A stretch of DNA of 64,000 nt from Thalassoglobus neptunius (GTDB lineage: Bacteria; Planctomycetota; Planctomycetia; Planctomycetales; Planctomycetaceae): positions 852,170 to 916,169 of the forward strand of contig NZ_SIHI01000001.1 in the NCBI RefSeq assembly GCF_007859735.1, in the 5' to 3' direction. Position numbers and translations under genes: made by a program. Shown one piece after another: positions 55,852 through 64,000 of the stretch. How positions within the stretch are numbered: position 1 is the first letter of the stretch; the number at the start of each line of letters is the position of its first letter. The notes beneath the pieces were generated by a model, which was not told where the DNA came from, did no database searches, and saw only the letters and a program-made list of their open reading frames with translations.

Positions 55852-55880
55852 TTGGACTTCGTTCAGTTTGCTTGTGCGAA
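55852..55880 (+). repeat. Short dispersed repeat, copy D
   Basis: TTGGACTTCGTTCAGTTTGC followed by TTGTGCGAA; closely matches copy C at 27456. GGACTTCG and CGAAGTC can pair around the middle. It lies 99 bases after fabF, in a 205-base gap. Confidence 0.6.
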
Positions 55881-55958
55881 GTCTTGAAGATCGATGCATC
55901 GAACGCCTTCGCATCTTTGACGTCCCGAACGTGACGGAAGCTCGAAAACGCTGGTGAA

Positions 55959-57083
55959 ATGATCTACCTGGACAACAATGCGACAACTCCGGTTGCCGAA
56001 GAAGTGCTCGAAGAGATGGCACGTGTCTCTCGGGTCGCATACGGAAATCCGGGAAGCCGTCACCTGGCTGGACGGAAGGCGCGGCAGGTCCTCGAAGATT
56101 CTCGAGAAGTCATCGCCGAGGTCATTGGCTGCTCTCCCGATGAAGTCGTCTTCACCAGTGGCGGAACGGAATCCTCCAATCTCGCGATTGCTGGCTTAAC
56201 GGCCGGACGCAAAGGCACGGTCATCTTGCCACCCGCGGAGCACCCAGCGACAGAAGAAGCCGTGAAGCGGCTTTCGAAAACGGGGTCTCGAAAACACCGC
56301 CTGCGATTGGATGGGCAAGGTCAGCTCGTCAAGGAATCACTCACCGAAGCTCCGTGGGACGATGCAGTCCTTGCCACTGCACTTTTGGCACACAACGAGA
56401 CCGGAACCGTTCTCGATCTGCAAGAGATCAGTGAACTCTGCGAACAACATGGTGTTCCATTTCATGTCGACGCCGTTCAAGCTGTCGGAAAGATTCCTGT
56501 TTCATTTCGGCGTCTGAAAGCGACGACGATGTCCGTCGCTTCGCATAAATTCTGTGGGCCGCGAGGAATCGGTGCACTCATCGTTCGAGATGGAACTCGC
56601 GTCATTCCCCAGTCTCTCGGAGGACATCAGGAACAGGGACGCCGGGCCGGAACGGAAAGTGTCGCACTCGCTGCTGGAATGGCGCGAGCGATGAAACTCT
56701 TTCACCAGAACATGGACAATCACGTGGGCCATCTACGATCACTGCGTGATCATTTTCAAGCAGGACTCGCCAGCCGGTGCGCTCCGTTTGTTGTCAACGG
56801 TTGTCTCGAACGCCGACTGCCCAACACTTTGCACGCCGCGTTCCCTGGATGCAATGCGGACGCGCTCCTCGTCGCTCTCGATCTGGCCGGGATCTGTTGT
56901 TCGCATGGAAGTGCATGCGCCAGCGGGTCTTCGGAACCGGCTCCAATTCTTCTCGCGATGCAGCTTCCGTCAGAGATTTACAGCGCGTCCATTCGGTTTT
57001 CCATTGGTCCACAGAATACAATGGAAGAAATCGACGCAGCCGTTCAGATCATCAGCGAGACTGTTCAACGCCTTCGCAGTTGA
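55959..57083 (+). CDS. Cysteine desulfurase (NifS/IscS family)
   Basis: 374 residues of the aminotransferase class V fold. 'MIYLDNNATTPVAEEVLEEM' is the usual start. 'TSGGTESSNLAIAG' and 'PAEHPATEEAVKRL' follow, then the PLP Lys in 'SVASHKFCGPRGIGALI' (about 196) and the active Cys in 'SHGSACASGSSEPAPILLAM' (about 319). It removes sulfur from cysteine for Fe-S cluster or tRNA thiolation. No iscU or suf genes are near. Confidence 0.94.
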   Translation: MIYLDNNATTPVAEEVLEEMARVSRVAYGNPGSRHLAGRKARQVLEDSREVIAEVIGCSPDEVVFTSGGTESSNLAIAGLTAGRKGTVILPPAEHPATEEAVKRLSKTGSRKHRLRLDGQGQLVKESLTEAPWDDAVLATALLAHNETGTVLDLQEISELCEQHGVPFHVDAVQAVGKIPVSFRRLKATTMSVASHKFCGPRGIGALIVRDGTRVIPQSLGGHQEQGRRAGTESVALAAGMARAMKLFHQNMDNHVGHLRSLRDHFQAGLASRCAPFVVNGCLERRLPNTLHAAFPGCNADALLVALDLAGICCSHGSACASGSSEPAPILLAMQLPSEIYSASIRFSIGPQNTMEEIDAAVQIISETVQRLRS

Positions 57084-57500
57084 AGTGAAATTCGTTGAGG
57101 ATTTCGATGCGGGACTTCTTCTGGCCTCCCGGAACGTCAACTGATCCATCTTTATGGATTGGACAACCGGCGGTCAGGTTGCCATAATTGACAAATGGAA
57201 CGGTACATAATGGTCATCCAATTCAGCCCGAAGCCAGATTCGCACAATGCGTGTCTCGCTTCGGGCTGAATTGTTTTAAGCTCGGCGAAATGTCGAGACA
57301 GCGCGACGGCTCATTTTCAGAGCGTCGTTCAAATGGCTCCCGTTGATTTCACTGAATTCTCAAAGCACGTTTGTCTGACGACTCGTCACATCTCGGCCAC
57401 AAAAACGAGCCGGATGCTCAAGAGATCGTCCTGATTAGAACTTCACGTCGACGATTGATCTCTCGACAGCCTCGAAACTCGAACTGGAACGCACTCCACG
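57084..57500. other. Intergenic region with strong terminator
   Basis: Holds the hairpin at 57219-57277. I looked for an FMN riboswitch upstream of riboflavin synthase and saw none. No ORF. Confidence 0.6.
57219..57277 (+). terminator. Long-stem rho-independent terminator
   Basis: CAATTCAGCCCGAAGC and its exact complement GCTTCGGGCTGAATTG form a perfect 16-pair stem with a 23-base loop, then TTTT. It ends transcription of the cysteine desulfurase gene. Confidence 0.85.
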
Positions 57501-58106
57501 ATGTTTACCGGATTGGTCGAAGGAATAGGAACTGTGATCTCAACAGAGCCTGACGGACCGGGAATTGTCCTCTCGATCTCGCCCCAATCGGGAATGGACG
57601 ATCTTGAGTCAGTTGAGATTGGCGACAGTATTTCCATCAATGGATGCTGCCTGACTGTGATTCAAAATGACGGAGAGAGTTTGTGGTTTCAAGCGGGCTC
57701 GGAAACACTTTCGAAAACGAATCTCGGCGAGTTTGAAGTCGGGACGTCAGTCAATTTGGAACGTTCGCTTCGGCCAACAGACCGAATGGGGGGCCACTTC
57801 GTTCAGGGGCACATTGATGGAACCGGGATCATTGAAGCGATTGAGACCGAAGGCGAATGGGTCAACATGTGGTTTCGTGTTCCTCAGCAGCTGACCGGCC
57901 AGATGGTGGAAAAGGGATCAGTCGCTGTCGACGGGATTTCGCTAACGCTGGTGAATGTGGAAAGCGAACGCTTCAGCATCGCACTCATTCCTCACACTCT
58001 GGAAGTGACAACTCTCGGTCGGCGACGTGTTGGAGATCGGGTGAACATCGAAACGGATATCGTTGGAAAGTACATGGAAAAGATGCTGACAGGAGCCGTG
58101 AAGTAA
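57501..58106 (+). CDS. ribE: Riboflavin synthase, alpha subunit type
   Basis: 201 residues with two lumazine-binding repeats. The first begins 'MFTGLVEGIGTVISTEPDG' and has 'GDSISINGCCLTV'; the second has 'GHFVQGHIDGTG' and 'GSVAVDGISLTLV'. It disproportionates two 6,7-dimethyl-8-ribityllumazine molecules to riboflavin. Its stop is 15 bases before ksgA, so the two may be co-transcribed. Confidence 0.96.
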   Translation: MFTGLVEGIGTVISTEPDGPGIVLSISPQSGMDDLESVEIGDSISINGCCLTVIQNDGESLWFQAGSETLSKTNLGEFEVGTSVNLERSLRPTDRMGGHFVQGHIDGTGIIEAIETEGEWVNMWFRVPQQLTGQMVEKGSVAVDGISLTLVNVESERFSIALIPHTLEVTTLGRRRVGDRVNIETDIVGKYMEKMLTGAVK

Positions 58107-58121
58107 CGCGGAAACAATGCG

Positions 58122-59033
58122 ATGTCTGATACGGAACGTCAAACACGATCTCACCTCATGCGAAAGTTTCAGGAGCATGGGTTTCATCCCCGTACGCACC
58201 TCGGACAGAACTTTCTGATCGACCTGAACATCATCGAATTCGTCGTCCGACACGCGGACTTGAACTCGAACGATCTGGTGCTGGAGATCGGAGCAGGAAC
58301 GGGCGGGATGACAACCTTCATGGCTCGTGAAGCGGGGCATGTGGTCTCGGTCGAAGTGGACCGTGACATGCATCAACTCGCTTCCGATGCCATCGCGCCG
58401 TACGACAACGTCACGCTAATTCGTCAGGATGCACTCAAAAACAAGAATACATTCGCTCCAGAGATCATCGAGGAAATTGAACGTCGGCTACGCGATTCCC
58501 CGGAGATGTCCGTCAAACTCGTGGCAAACCTTCCGTACAGCATCGCGACTCCGGTCATTTCCAATCTCGTTGCGACCGAGATTCCCTGGACCAGAATGGT
58601 GGTCACCATCCAGTATGAACTCGGACTGCGAATGCAGGCTCGCCCCAAACAATCGCATTACGGAGCCCTTTCGGTCTGGTTGCAATCTCAGTGCGACGTC
58701 GAAATGTTGAAGCAACTCGGCCCGACGGTTTTCTGGCCGCGTCCGAAAGTCGACTCCGCGATCATGAAGATCGTCCCGAACGAGAAACGCCGCGAGAAAA
58801 TCCAGGACAGGGCCTTCTTTCAGGATTTCATCAGAAGGCTGTTCGGCTTTCGCAGAAAGTTTATGAGAAGCGTCCTTGTGGGGATGTATCGAAAGCAGCT
58901 GACCAAGCAGGATGTTGACGACTTGCTGACAGAAATGGATTTGCCACTCACGTTGAGAGCGGAACAACTCGACGTTCCCACGCTTGTCGAGTTGGGCAAC
59001 AAGTTCCAGACGCGACTGGCATCGATGGAATGA
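58122..59033 (+). CDS. rsmA: 16S rRNA dimethyladenosine transferase KsgA
   Basis: 303 residues. 'HLGQNFLIDLNI' is the family start. SAM motif I is 'LEIGAGTGGMT' near 55, and motif IV is 'LVANLPYSIATPVIS' near 134. 'FWPRPKVDSAIMKI' follows. It dimethylates A1518 and A1519 in 16S rRNA (E. coli numbering). Confidence 0.96.
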   Translation: MSDTERQTRSHLMRKFQEHGFHPRTHLGQNFLIDLNIIEFVVRHADLNSNDLVLEIGAGTGGMTTFMAREAGHVVSVEVDRDMHQLASDAIAPYDNVTLIRQDALKNKNTFAPEIIEEIERRLRDSPEMSVKLVANLPYSIATPVISNLVATEIPWTRMVVTIQYELGLRMQARPKQSHYGALSVWLQSQCDVEMLKQLGPTVFWPRPKVDSAIMKIVPNEKRREKIQDRAFFQDFIRRLFGFRRKFMRSVLVGMYRKQLTKQDVDDLLTEMDLPLTLRAEQLDVPTLVELGNKFQTRLASME

Positions 59034-59220
59034 CCACCGTTTGAGCAACACTGTTCCTCAAACAGCTTCCAACAACCGGCAATGTGGCAGGCTGACGAAA
59101 GCCGCCAACAACACAATTCAATTGAGTGGCCCGCATCGACTGAACAGCGTGAGATCCGCCAGTCATGCCCCCACTGCGATGAGATTTCAGCACACCAAGA
59201 CCAATCAGGAGGACTGATAG

Positions 59221-60711
59221 ATGCACGACCGAATTCTTGAAACCGGAGTGACGTTCGACGACGTTCTGCTCGTCCCTGCTTACAGCGAACTCATGCCCGG
59301 CGAAGTGAATGTGTCATCGAAGTTGACTCGCAACATTCAGGTCAGCCTGCCCATCGTTTCCAGTCCCATGGACACCGTCACCGAAAGCGAAATGGCCATC
59401 GCTATGGCTCAGGAAGGCGGGATCGGAATCATCCATAAGAATCTCTCGATCGCGCAGCAGGCAATGGAAGTCGACCGCGTTAAGAGAAGCGAAAACGGCG
59501 TGATCGTCGACCCGCTGACGTTGCCTCCCACAGCTCGAGTGTCGGAAGCGATTGAAATCATGGACTCCCGGAACATTGGTGGGGTCCCGATCACCGATCC
59601 TTCCGGAAAGTTGAAGGGCATTCTGACCCGTCGCGATTTGCGGTTTCTCGATTCCGGAGAAACGCTTGTCGAAGAAGTCATGACAAAAGAGAAGCTGATC
59701 ACCGCCCGTGAAGACACCAATCTCAAAGATGCTGAGAGAATCTTAAGAGAAAATCGCGTCGAAAAACTCCTTCTCGTCGACGATGACTATCTTCTCAAAG
59801 GGCTGATCACGATCAAGGATATCGACAAAAACCTGCGTTTCCCGTGGGCGAACAAGGACCCTCGTGGTCGCCTTCGAGTGGGAGCTGCGGTCGGAGTTCA
59901 TGACATTGAACGGGCCGAGCAACTGATCAAGTCCGGAGTCGATGTGCTTGTTGTCGACAGTGCCCACGGACACTCCAAAAACGTGATCGAAACCGTCGAG
60001 GAAATTAAGCGACGTTGGGGAATTGACGTCATCGCGGGAAACATCGCGACCTACGACGGAGCAAAAGCTCTCCTCGACGCCGGAGCCGATGCAATCAAAG
60101 TTGGGATCGGTCCGGGATCAATTTGTACGACGAGAATTATTTCCGGAGTTGGCGTTCCTCAACTTACGGCAGTCGCCAGCGCAGCCAAAGCGGTTCAGGG
60201 AACGGACGTTCCGATCATCGCAGACGGCGGAATTCGATACAGCGGCGACATGACCAAAGCTCTTGCAGCAGGCGGCTTTACGGTCATGCTCGGTGGGTTG
60301 CTGGCAGGACTCGACGAGAGCCCGGGCGAAATGATTCTCTACCAGGGACGACGCTTCAAACGCTATCGCGGAATGGGTTCTCTCGGAGCGATGGTGAAAG
60401 GGAGTAGTGAACGATATCGGCAAAGCCTGACTGAAGATGAAGGCCGCGGAACGCCGAAACTAGTACCAGAAGGTGTCGAGGGGCGCGTTCCGTATAAGGG
60501 CCCCCTCACAAGCCTGCTGTATCAACTCGTAGGGGGGCTACGAGCTGGGATGGGATATCTCGGTGTTCGTTCGATTGAAGAGTTACGAACGAAAGCCCAA
60601 TTCCTTCGAGTGTCAGCGGCAACGGTAAGGGAGAACCATCCGCATGACATTGCCATCACGCAAGAAGCGCCGAACTATACAACCGAGCATTCAACCGGTG
60701 ACCTCAACTAG
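59221..60711 (+). CDS. guaB: IMP dehydrogenase GuaB
   Basis: 496 residues. AGGAGG lies just upstream of the ATG. The barrel has '[19 protein letters not shown]' and '[13 protein letters not shown]'. Two CBS domains are at about 95-215. The catalytic Cys is in '[18 protein letters not shown]' (about 302), and the flap has '[12 protein letters not shown]'. It makes XMP from IMP for guanine nucleotide synthesis. Confidence 0.97.
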   Translation: MHDRILETGVTFDDVLLVPAYSELMPGEVNVSSKLTRNIQVSLPIVSSPMDTVTESEMAIAMAQEGGIGIIHKNLSIAQQAMEVDRVKRSENGVIVDPLTLPPTARVSEAIEIMDSRNIGGVPITDPSGKLKGILTRRDLRFLDSGETLVEEVMTKEKLITAREDTNLKDAERILRENRVEKLLLVDDDYLLKGLITIKDIDKNLRFPWANKDPRGRLRVGAAVGVHDIERAEQLIKSGVDVLVVDSAHGHSKNVIETVEEIKRRWGIDVIAGNIATYDGAKALLDAGADAIKVGIGPGSICTTRIISGVGVPQLTAVASAAKAVQGTDVPIIADGGIRYSGDMTKALAAGGFTVMLGGLLAGLDESPGEMILYQGRRFKRYRGMGSLGAMVKGSSERYRQSLTEDEGRGTPKLVPEGVEGRVPYKGPLTSLLYQLVGGLRAGMGYLGVRSIEELRTKAQFLRVSAATVRENHPHDIAITQEAPNYTTEHSTGDLN

Positions 60712-60712
60712 T

Positions 60713-61717
60713 GTGTGTCGCAACCGGGAGACTGACGTTGTTCAGCAACTTTTCATTCTCGGTATGCCCGTTCTTCTCCTCCTGATACTGGGAGGAAACC
60801 TGGCCCTTGCCGACTCTCCACTCGATCGCCTCTCGAAGCGATCAGCTGTGAAGAGATGGGAAGAGGTCAAAGAGAACTGGATTCCGGACAAGGCGTCCGA
60901 GAGCGGCAGCCAGGAAGATCAGGCGCCTCCCGCTCTTCCGAAACCGGCTCCCGCTGGGGAATACAATCCTCCCACAGTTGCCGACCCTCCGCTCGATCAA
61001 GCGGACAGTGGATCGACCGAGACACCCTCGCTGTTTCGTGAGAGCAATCAGTCAAATCGACTTGCGCCCGTTGAAATGAATTCCGATCCACAGGCTGGAG
61101 CGGACATTCTCGTTCCCGATCCGTATGCAACGCCTCCGGGGGGCTCGAGCCAGGTCGCTGAATCTTTACCGTTTCCGGAAGCTGTGATCAACACAACAAC
61201 TCCAGAATCGGCAGTAATGGTGGCCCAGCGGGGAGACTCACTTCCCCTTCCCGATCCATACGCCGGCCAAAAGCTTCCATCATTCCAACGGATTGGCGAG
61301 ATCCAACCGTTCTACGATTATTCGCCAACCGGTGTGGCCGAAACGAAGTTGTCGGACTTTCAGCCCCTGCCAAGCTCCGGGGATTTCGAGAGAAATTACG
61401 GCACGACTCACTACCAGTGGATGGCTTCGAATCTTGCGAGCGACCCGCTCTACTTCGAAGACGTTCAACTCGAACGTTACGGACACACTTACCCATGTGG
61501 GTTACAACCGTTCGTCTCTGCTGGAAAATTCGGTGTTCAGTTGATCGGACTGCCTTACCAGATGGCACTCAATCCAGTCTGGGATGAGCATTACGCCCTC
61601 GGTTACTACCGACCGGGTGACTGTGCTCCGAAACTCTGCTACCGAATTCCATGGAACAAGAAAGCTGCTGCGACAGCTGCGGGAGTCTATACCGGTTTGA
61701 TCTTCCTCTTCCCTTGA
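60713..61717 (+). CDS. Secreted protein of unknown function
   Basis: About 334 residues from the GTG at 60713, directly after the guaB stop. An ATG at 60764 leaves too short a signal, and a start at 60644 would overlap guaB. A signal segment is seen ('PVLLLLILGGNLALAD'). A Pro/Ser-rich middle carries two similar motifs, 'VPDPYATPPGG' and 'LPDPYAGQKLP'. A compact C-terminal domain has 'NYGTTHYQWMASNL', 'YEDVQLERYGHTYP'-like spacing and 'HYALGYYRPGDCAPKLCYR'. No family is recognised; the style suits an exported planctomycete protein. Confidence 0.78.
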   Translation: MCRNRETDVVQQLFILGMPVLLLLILGGNLALADSPLDRLSKRSAVKRWEEVKENWIPDKASESGSQEDQAPPALPKPAPAGEYNPPTVADPPLDQADSGSTETPSLFRESNQSNRLAPVEMNSDPQAGADILVPDPYATPPGGSSQVAESLPFPEAVINTTTPESAVMVAQRGDSLPLPDPYAGQKLPSFQRIGEIQPFYDYSPTGVAETKLSDFQPLPSSGDFERNYGTTHYQWMASNLASDPLYFEDVQLERYGHTYPCGLQPFVSAGKFGVQLIGLPYQMALNPVWDEHYALGYYRPGDCAPKLCYRIPWNKKAAATAAGVYTGLIFLFP

Positions 61718-61854
61718 TCGATTCGTAACTGCAACTGAATCTACAGCGGTCCATCGAGAGCGAAGCGACTGGCCGATATTCGCGAACACGTCGGCATCAA
61801 CCTGACTCAGGTTCCGAGTGCTCGATCGATTGACTTCCGACGCAATTAATATTT

Positions 61855-61890
61855 AGAAGGCTCTTGTCATCACAAGAGCCTTCTTTCATT
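61855..61890 (+). terminator. Rho-independent terminator
   Basis: AGAAGGCTCTTGT and ACAAGAGCCTTCT form a perfect 13-pair stem with loop CATC, then TTCATTT. It lies 138 bases after the secreted protein gene. Confidence 0.88.
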
Positions 61891-61988
61891 TGCATAGAGA
61901 CGCAGTGGTGTGCGAAAAAAGAACTGCGACAGAGACAAGATTTGTTTCTGAGTAGCTCTTAATCCGGGAATTCGACTACCTTCAACGA

Positions 61989-64000
61989 GTGAACCATTTT
62001 CTCAACAATTTGGTCGCTCGCTACTTCAACATTCCGGGATGGAATGCTGTTGACGGAGGAAGGTATTCATTGAGGTTGGAAGCTTCGTGGAACTGGCAGG
62101 TGTGGACAGTCTACCTGGCCGGTTTCGCCGTGATCGTCGGTGCGGCGTGGGTGACTGCTGTCGCGACGCGATCTCTTCCGAAACGTCTTCGTATTCTCAG
62201 TTTCGCGAGCAGATTCCTGGTCGGAGTCATGCTCGCTTTGCTCCTCCTGCAAGTTCGTCTCAAAGTTCTGACGTTCGGGAAAGCGACCATTGCAGTCGTG
62301 ATCGACACGTCGCTGAGCATGCAGAATCGCGACGGAGCTGCCAATCTTTCCAGCCCCGACGCTTCCCGACTGAACGTGTTTGAAGGTGACGTGTCTCGGC
62401 TGGAACTTGTGAAGAAGATCTTTGCGGCACCGTCCCAGAACATCTCGGAACGCCTCACAGATCAGTACAACATCGATCTGTTCAGTTTCGACTCCAGTAT
62501 CCACGGACCGCAGCGAATTTCAGAATCGAGTGAGTTCGATGACAACGTCAACGCATTGACCCCAACCGGTCGGACAACTGACATTCTCGGAGCGCTGAAC
62601 GCAATTCGAGAGAGTTACCAGGGGCGGCCCCCTGCTGCGGTTCTACTGGTCACCGATGGAAATCAAGTCCCGAAGCTGATCACCGAAACCGGACGGTCAA
62701 ATTCTGAACAACGATCCATCACCCGATCGGTCATTCGCGACTCGCTCAACGGTTTCTCGTCACCGTTCATTGTGTTGGGAACCGGAAACTCAGAACAAAC
62801 TGTCGACTTGCGAATTGCATCGGTTGATGCCGAACCGATCGGGTTCGTTGGAGATGTGATCGACATTCGAGTTCAAGTGGAATCCAATCAACAGACAAGC
62901 TCCCCTGCAACGATCGAGTTGATTCACGACGGAACAGACGAAGTCGCTGACAGCACCGAATTTCGATTCGATACTGGCCAGACCATGACGACTGTCGATT
63001 TGACCATTCCTGACCTGAAAGTCGGGAGAAACACATTTCGCATCGCCATCGTTCCTCAACCTGGCGAAGTCGAAGTCGGAAACAACACGCGGACGGTTTC
63101 TGTTTACGGGCGGGAGACTTCGATCAACGTTCTCCTGATCGATTCGCTTCCTCGTTGGGAATTCCGCAGATTGAAGTCAACGCTCGAACGGGACAGGAAT
63201 ATCACTCTTCGAACACTTCTGCTTTCCAGCGACGCTCAATACGTAACCGAAGATCGCACCGCCGTTCTCACGTCCCCGCGGACGCTCGATGAACTCAAAG
63301 AGTACGATTCCGTCGTGATTGGAGATCTTGTCGGAGATGATCTTCCGAGTGAATTCTGGATGGCTTTGCCCGAGTATGTTGAGAAGACGGGTGCGGGATT
63401 GATTTTCATTCCCGGACGACGCTTGCTGTCTTCCGACTGGGAAACTCTTCCCTATTCGAAGTTGCTCCCAATGACTCCGGCCGGTGTTGCCGTCGAGGAA
63501 CCCCGGATTCCTGTCATTCCCACACTGACTGCGGAGGGGCGTGCCCAACGCATGCTCCCCCGATCCATCCAAGAGAGTGCGTCCGAACAACTGCCGGCCG
63601 TCTATCCTCATTCGATGAACCTGCAAATCCACCCTGCCGCGATTGTGCTGCTTCAGGGAAATAGTGAAACAGCTGAGAGTCAAGGTTTGCCACTCAGCGT
63701 TTCGATGAGGTTGGGAAGAGGACAGATTCTTCAACAAGCCTTCGATGATTCGTGGAGGTGGAAATTCCTCATTCAGGGAGAACTCTATCGCCAGTTTTGG
63801 TCTCAACTTGTTCGTTACTCGGCAAAGATGAGAATGGCTGAACAACTTCCATCTGTCGAGTTGCTGATCAACCCTGAGCAAGCCTCTACGAATCAACCGA
63901 TTGATATTCTAGTTCTGGACCGAGGAGGAGAATTTGATGAAAACCGTTTGCCGCAATTGCAGCTGACCCAGGATAAAATGCTAGTTGCCGAACTGTCTCT
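61989..64000 (+). CDS. Von Willebrand A domain membrane protein, 3' truncated by window edge
   Basis: The frame opens at a GTG at 61989 ('MNHFLNNLVARYFNIPGWN') and is open to the last base, so about 670 residues are seen. Two membrane segments lie at about 40-90 ('VWTVYLAGFAVIVGAAW' and 'FLVGVMLALLLLQV'). A von Willebrand A domain follows, with the MIDAS motif 'VVIDTSLSMQ' near residue 108 and 'LLVTDGNQVP'. After that come a CARDB-like beta domain and a glutamine-amidotransferase-like domain ('INVLLIDSLPRWEFRRLKS'). Domain order matches planctomycete BatA-like membrane proteins. Function unknown. Confidence 0.85.
   Translation, partial: MNHFLNNLVARYFNIPGWNAVDGGRYSLRLEASWNWQVWTVYLAGFAVIVGAAWVTAVATRSLPKRLRILSFASRFLVGVMLALLLLQVRLKVLTFGKATIAVVIDTSLSMQNRDGAANLSSPDASRLNVFEGDVSRLELVKKIFAAPSQNISERLTDQYNIDLFSFDSSIHGPQRISESSEFDDNVNALTPTGRTTDILGALNAIRESYQGRPPAAVLLVTDGNQVPKLITETGRSNSEQRSITRSVIRDSLNGFSSPFIVLGTGNSEQTVDLRIASVDAEPIGFVGDVIDIRVQVESNQQTSSPATIELIHDGTDEVADSTEFRFDTGQTMTTVDLTIPDLKVGRNTFRIAIVPQPGEVEVGNNTRTVSVYGRETSINVLLIDSLPRWEFRRLKSTLERDRNITLRTLLLSSDAQYVTEDRTAVLTSPRTLDELKEYDSVVIGDLVGDDLPSEFWMALPEYVEKTGAGLIFIPGRRLLSSDWETLPYSKLLPMTPAGVAVEEPRIPVIPTLTAEGRAQRMLPRSIQESASEQLPAVYPHSMNLQIHPAAIVLLQGNSETAESQGLPLSVSMRLGRGQILQQAFDDSWRWKFLIQGELYRQFWSQLVRYSAKMRMAEQLPSVELLINPEQASTNQPIDILVLDRGGEFDENRLPQLQLTQDKMLVAELS

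Noticed and set aside
57278-57500. Possible FMN riboswitch before riboflavin synthase
   Set aside because: None of the conserved RFN-element blocks could be found.

Overview
The window looks like chromosome from a member of the phylum Planctomycetota. The best evidence is the adjacent DUF1549/DUF1553 and DUF1501 pair at 23274-26274, together with a TIGR03067-type protein, a PEP-CTERM protein, four PQQ-type beta-propeller proteins and an HDOD-kinase fusion. The genus cannot be fixed from sequence alone. Base composition is moderate and even, and I see no prophage, CRISPR array, transposase or plasmid genes. Most genes are single or in short operons with little overlap, and several have clear hairpin terminators.

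Layout. 1-4000: a left-truncated prepilin-peptidase-like membrane protein, then a tightly coupled DoxX / MarR / alkyl-sulfatase-like MBL hydrolase operon. 4290-8170, minus strand: tRNA-Leu(UAA), rhodanese, TatC with an enlarged first loop, and a two-lipoyl pyruvate dehydrogenase E2. 8700-15340: PlsC-type acyltransferase, THUMP-like methyltransferase, secreted CAP protein, nitrilase-family amidase, TIGR03067 protein and HdeD-type membrane protein. 15710-19240: a three-gene operon of coiled-coil and membrane proteins of unknown function, closed by a terminator. 19510-27345: DinB protein, PQQ propeller, polytopic membrane protein, DUF1549/1553 and DUF1501 pair, TruD. 27745-35314: zinc-ribbon membrane protein, molybdenum sulfite oxidase, secreted beta-helix protein, HDOD-Ser/Thr kinase fusion and PEP-CTERM protein. 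35355-39444, minus strand: a likely operon of Nif3, DUF983, a degenerate sulfatase-fold protein and a large protein of unknown function. 39707-46008: TIM-barrel epimerase-like protein, DUF2617 protein, GlcD, PHP/CehA-like hydrolase, CoA-binding protein and HpcH/HpaI aldolase. 46396-54089: two tandem PQQ propellers, FmdB-type zinc ribbon, an ECF sigma and zinc anti-sigma pair, and a fourth propeller. 54470-64000: a FabF variant, cysteine desulfurase, riboflavin synthase, KsgA, GuaB, a secreted planctomycete-type protein, and a right-truncated von Willebrand A domain protein.

How the genes fit together. Housekeeping functions (lipid synthesis, tRNA/rRNA modification, purine and riboflavin synthesis, protein export, pyruvate dehydrogenase) are mixed with an exported-protein repertoire typical of planctomycetes. 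The DoxX-MarR-sulfatase operon looks like a self-regulated response to a detergent-like or oxidising compound (inference).

The most unusual items are a dispersed, MITE-like 103-105 bp repeat whose terminal TAG supplies the stop codon of a neighbouring gene at both full copies, the coiled-coil operon, the paired unknown and degenerate sulfatase-fold genes, and several small ORFs with believable start signals. I do not see a clearly new defence or biosynthetic system.
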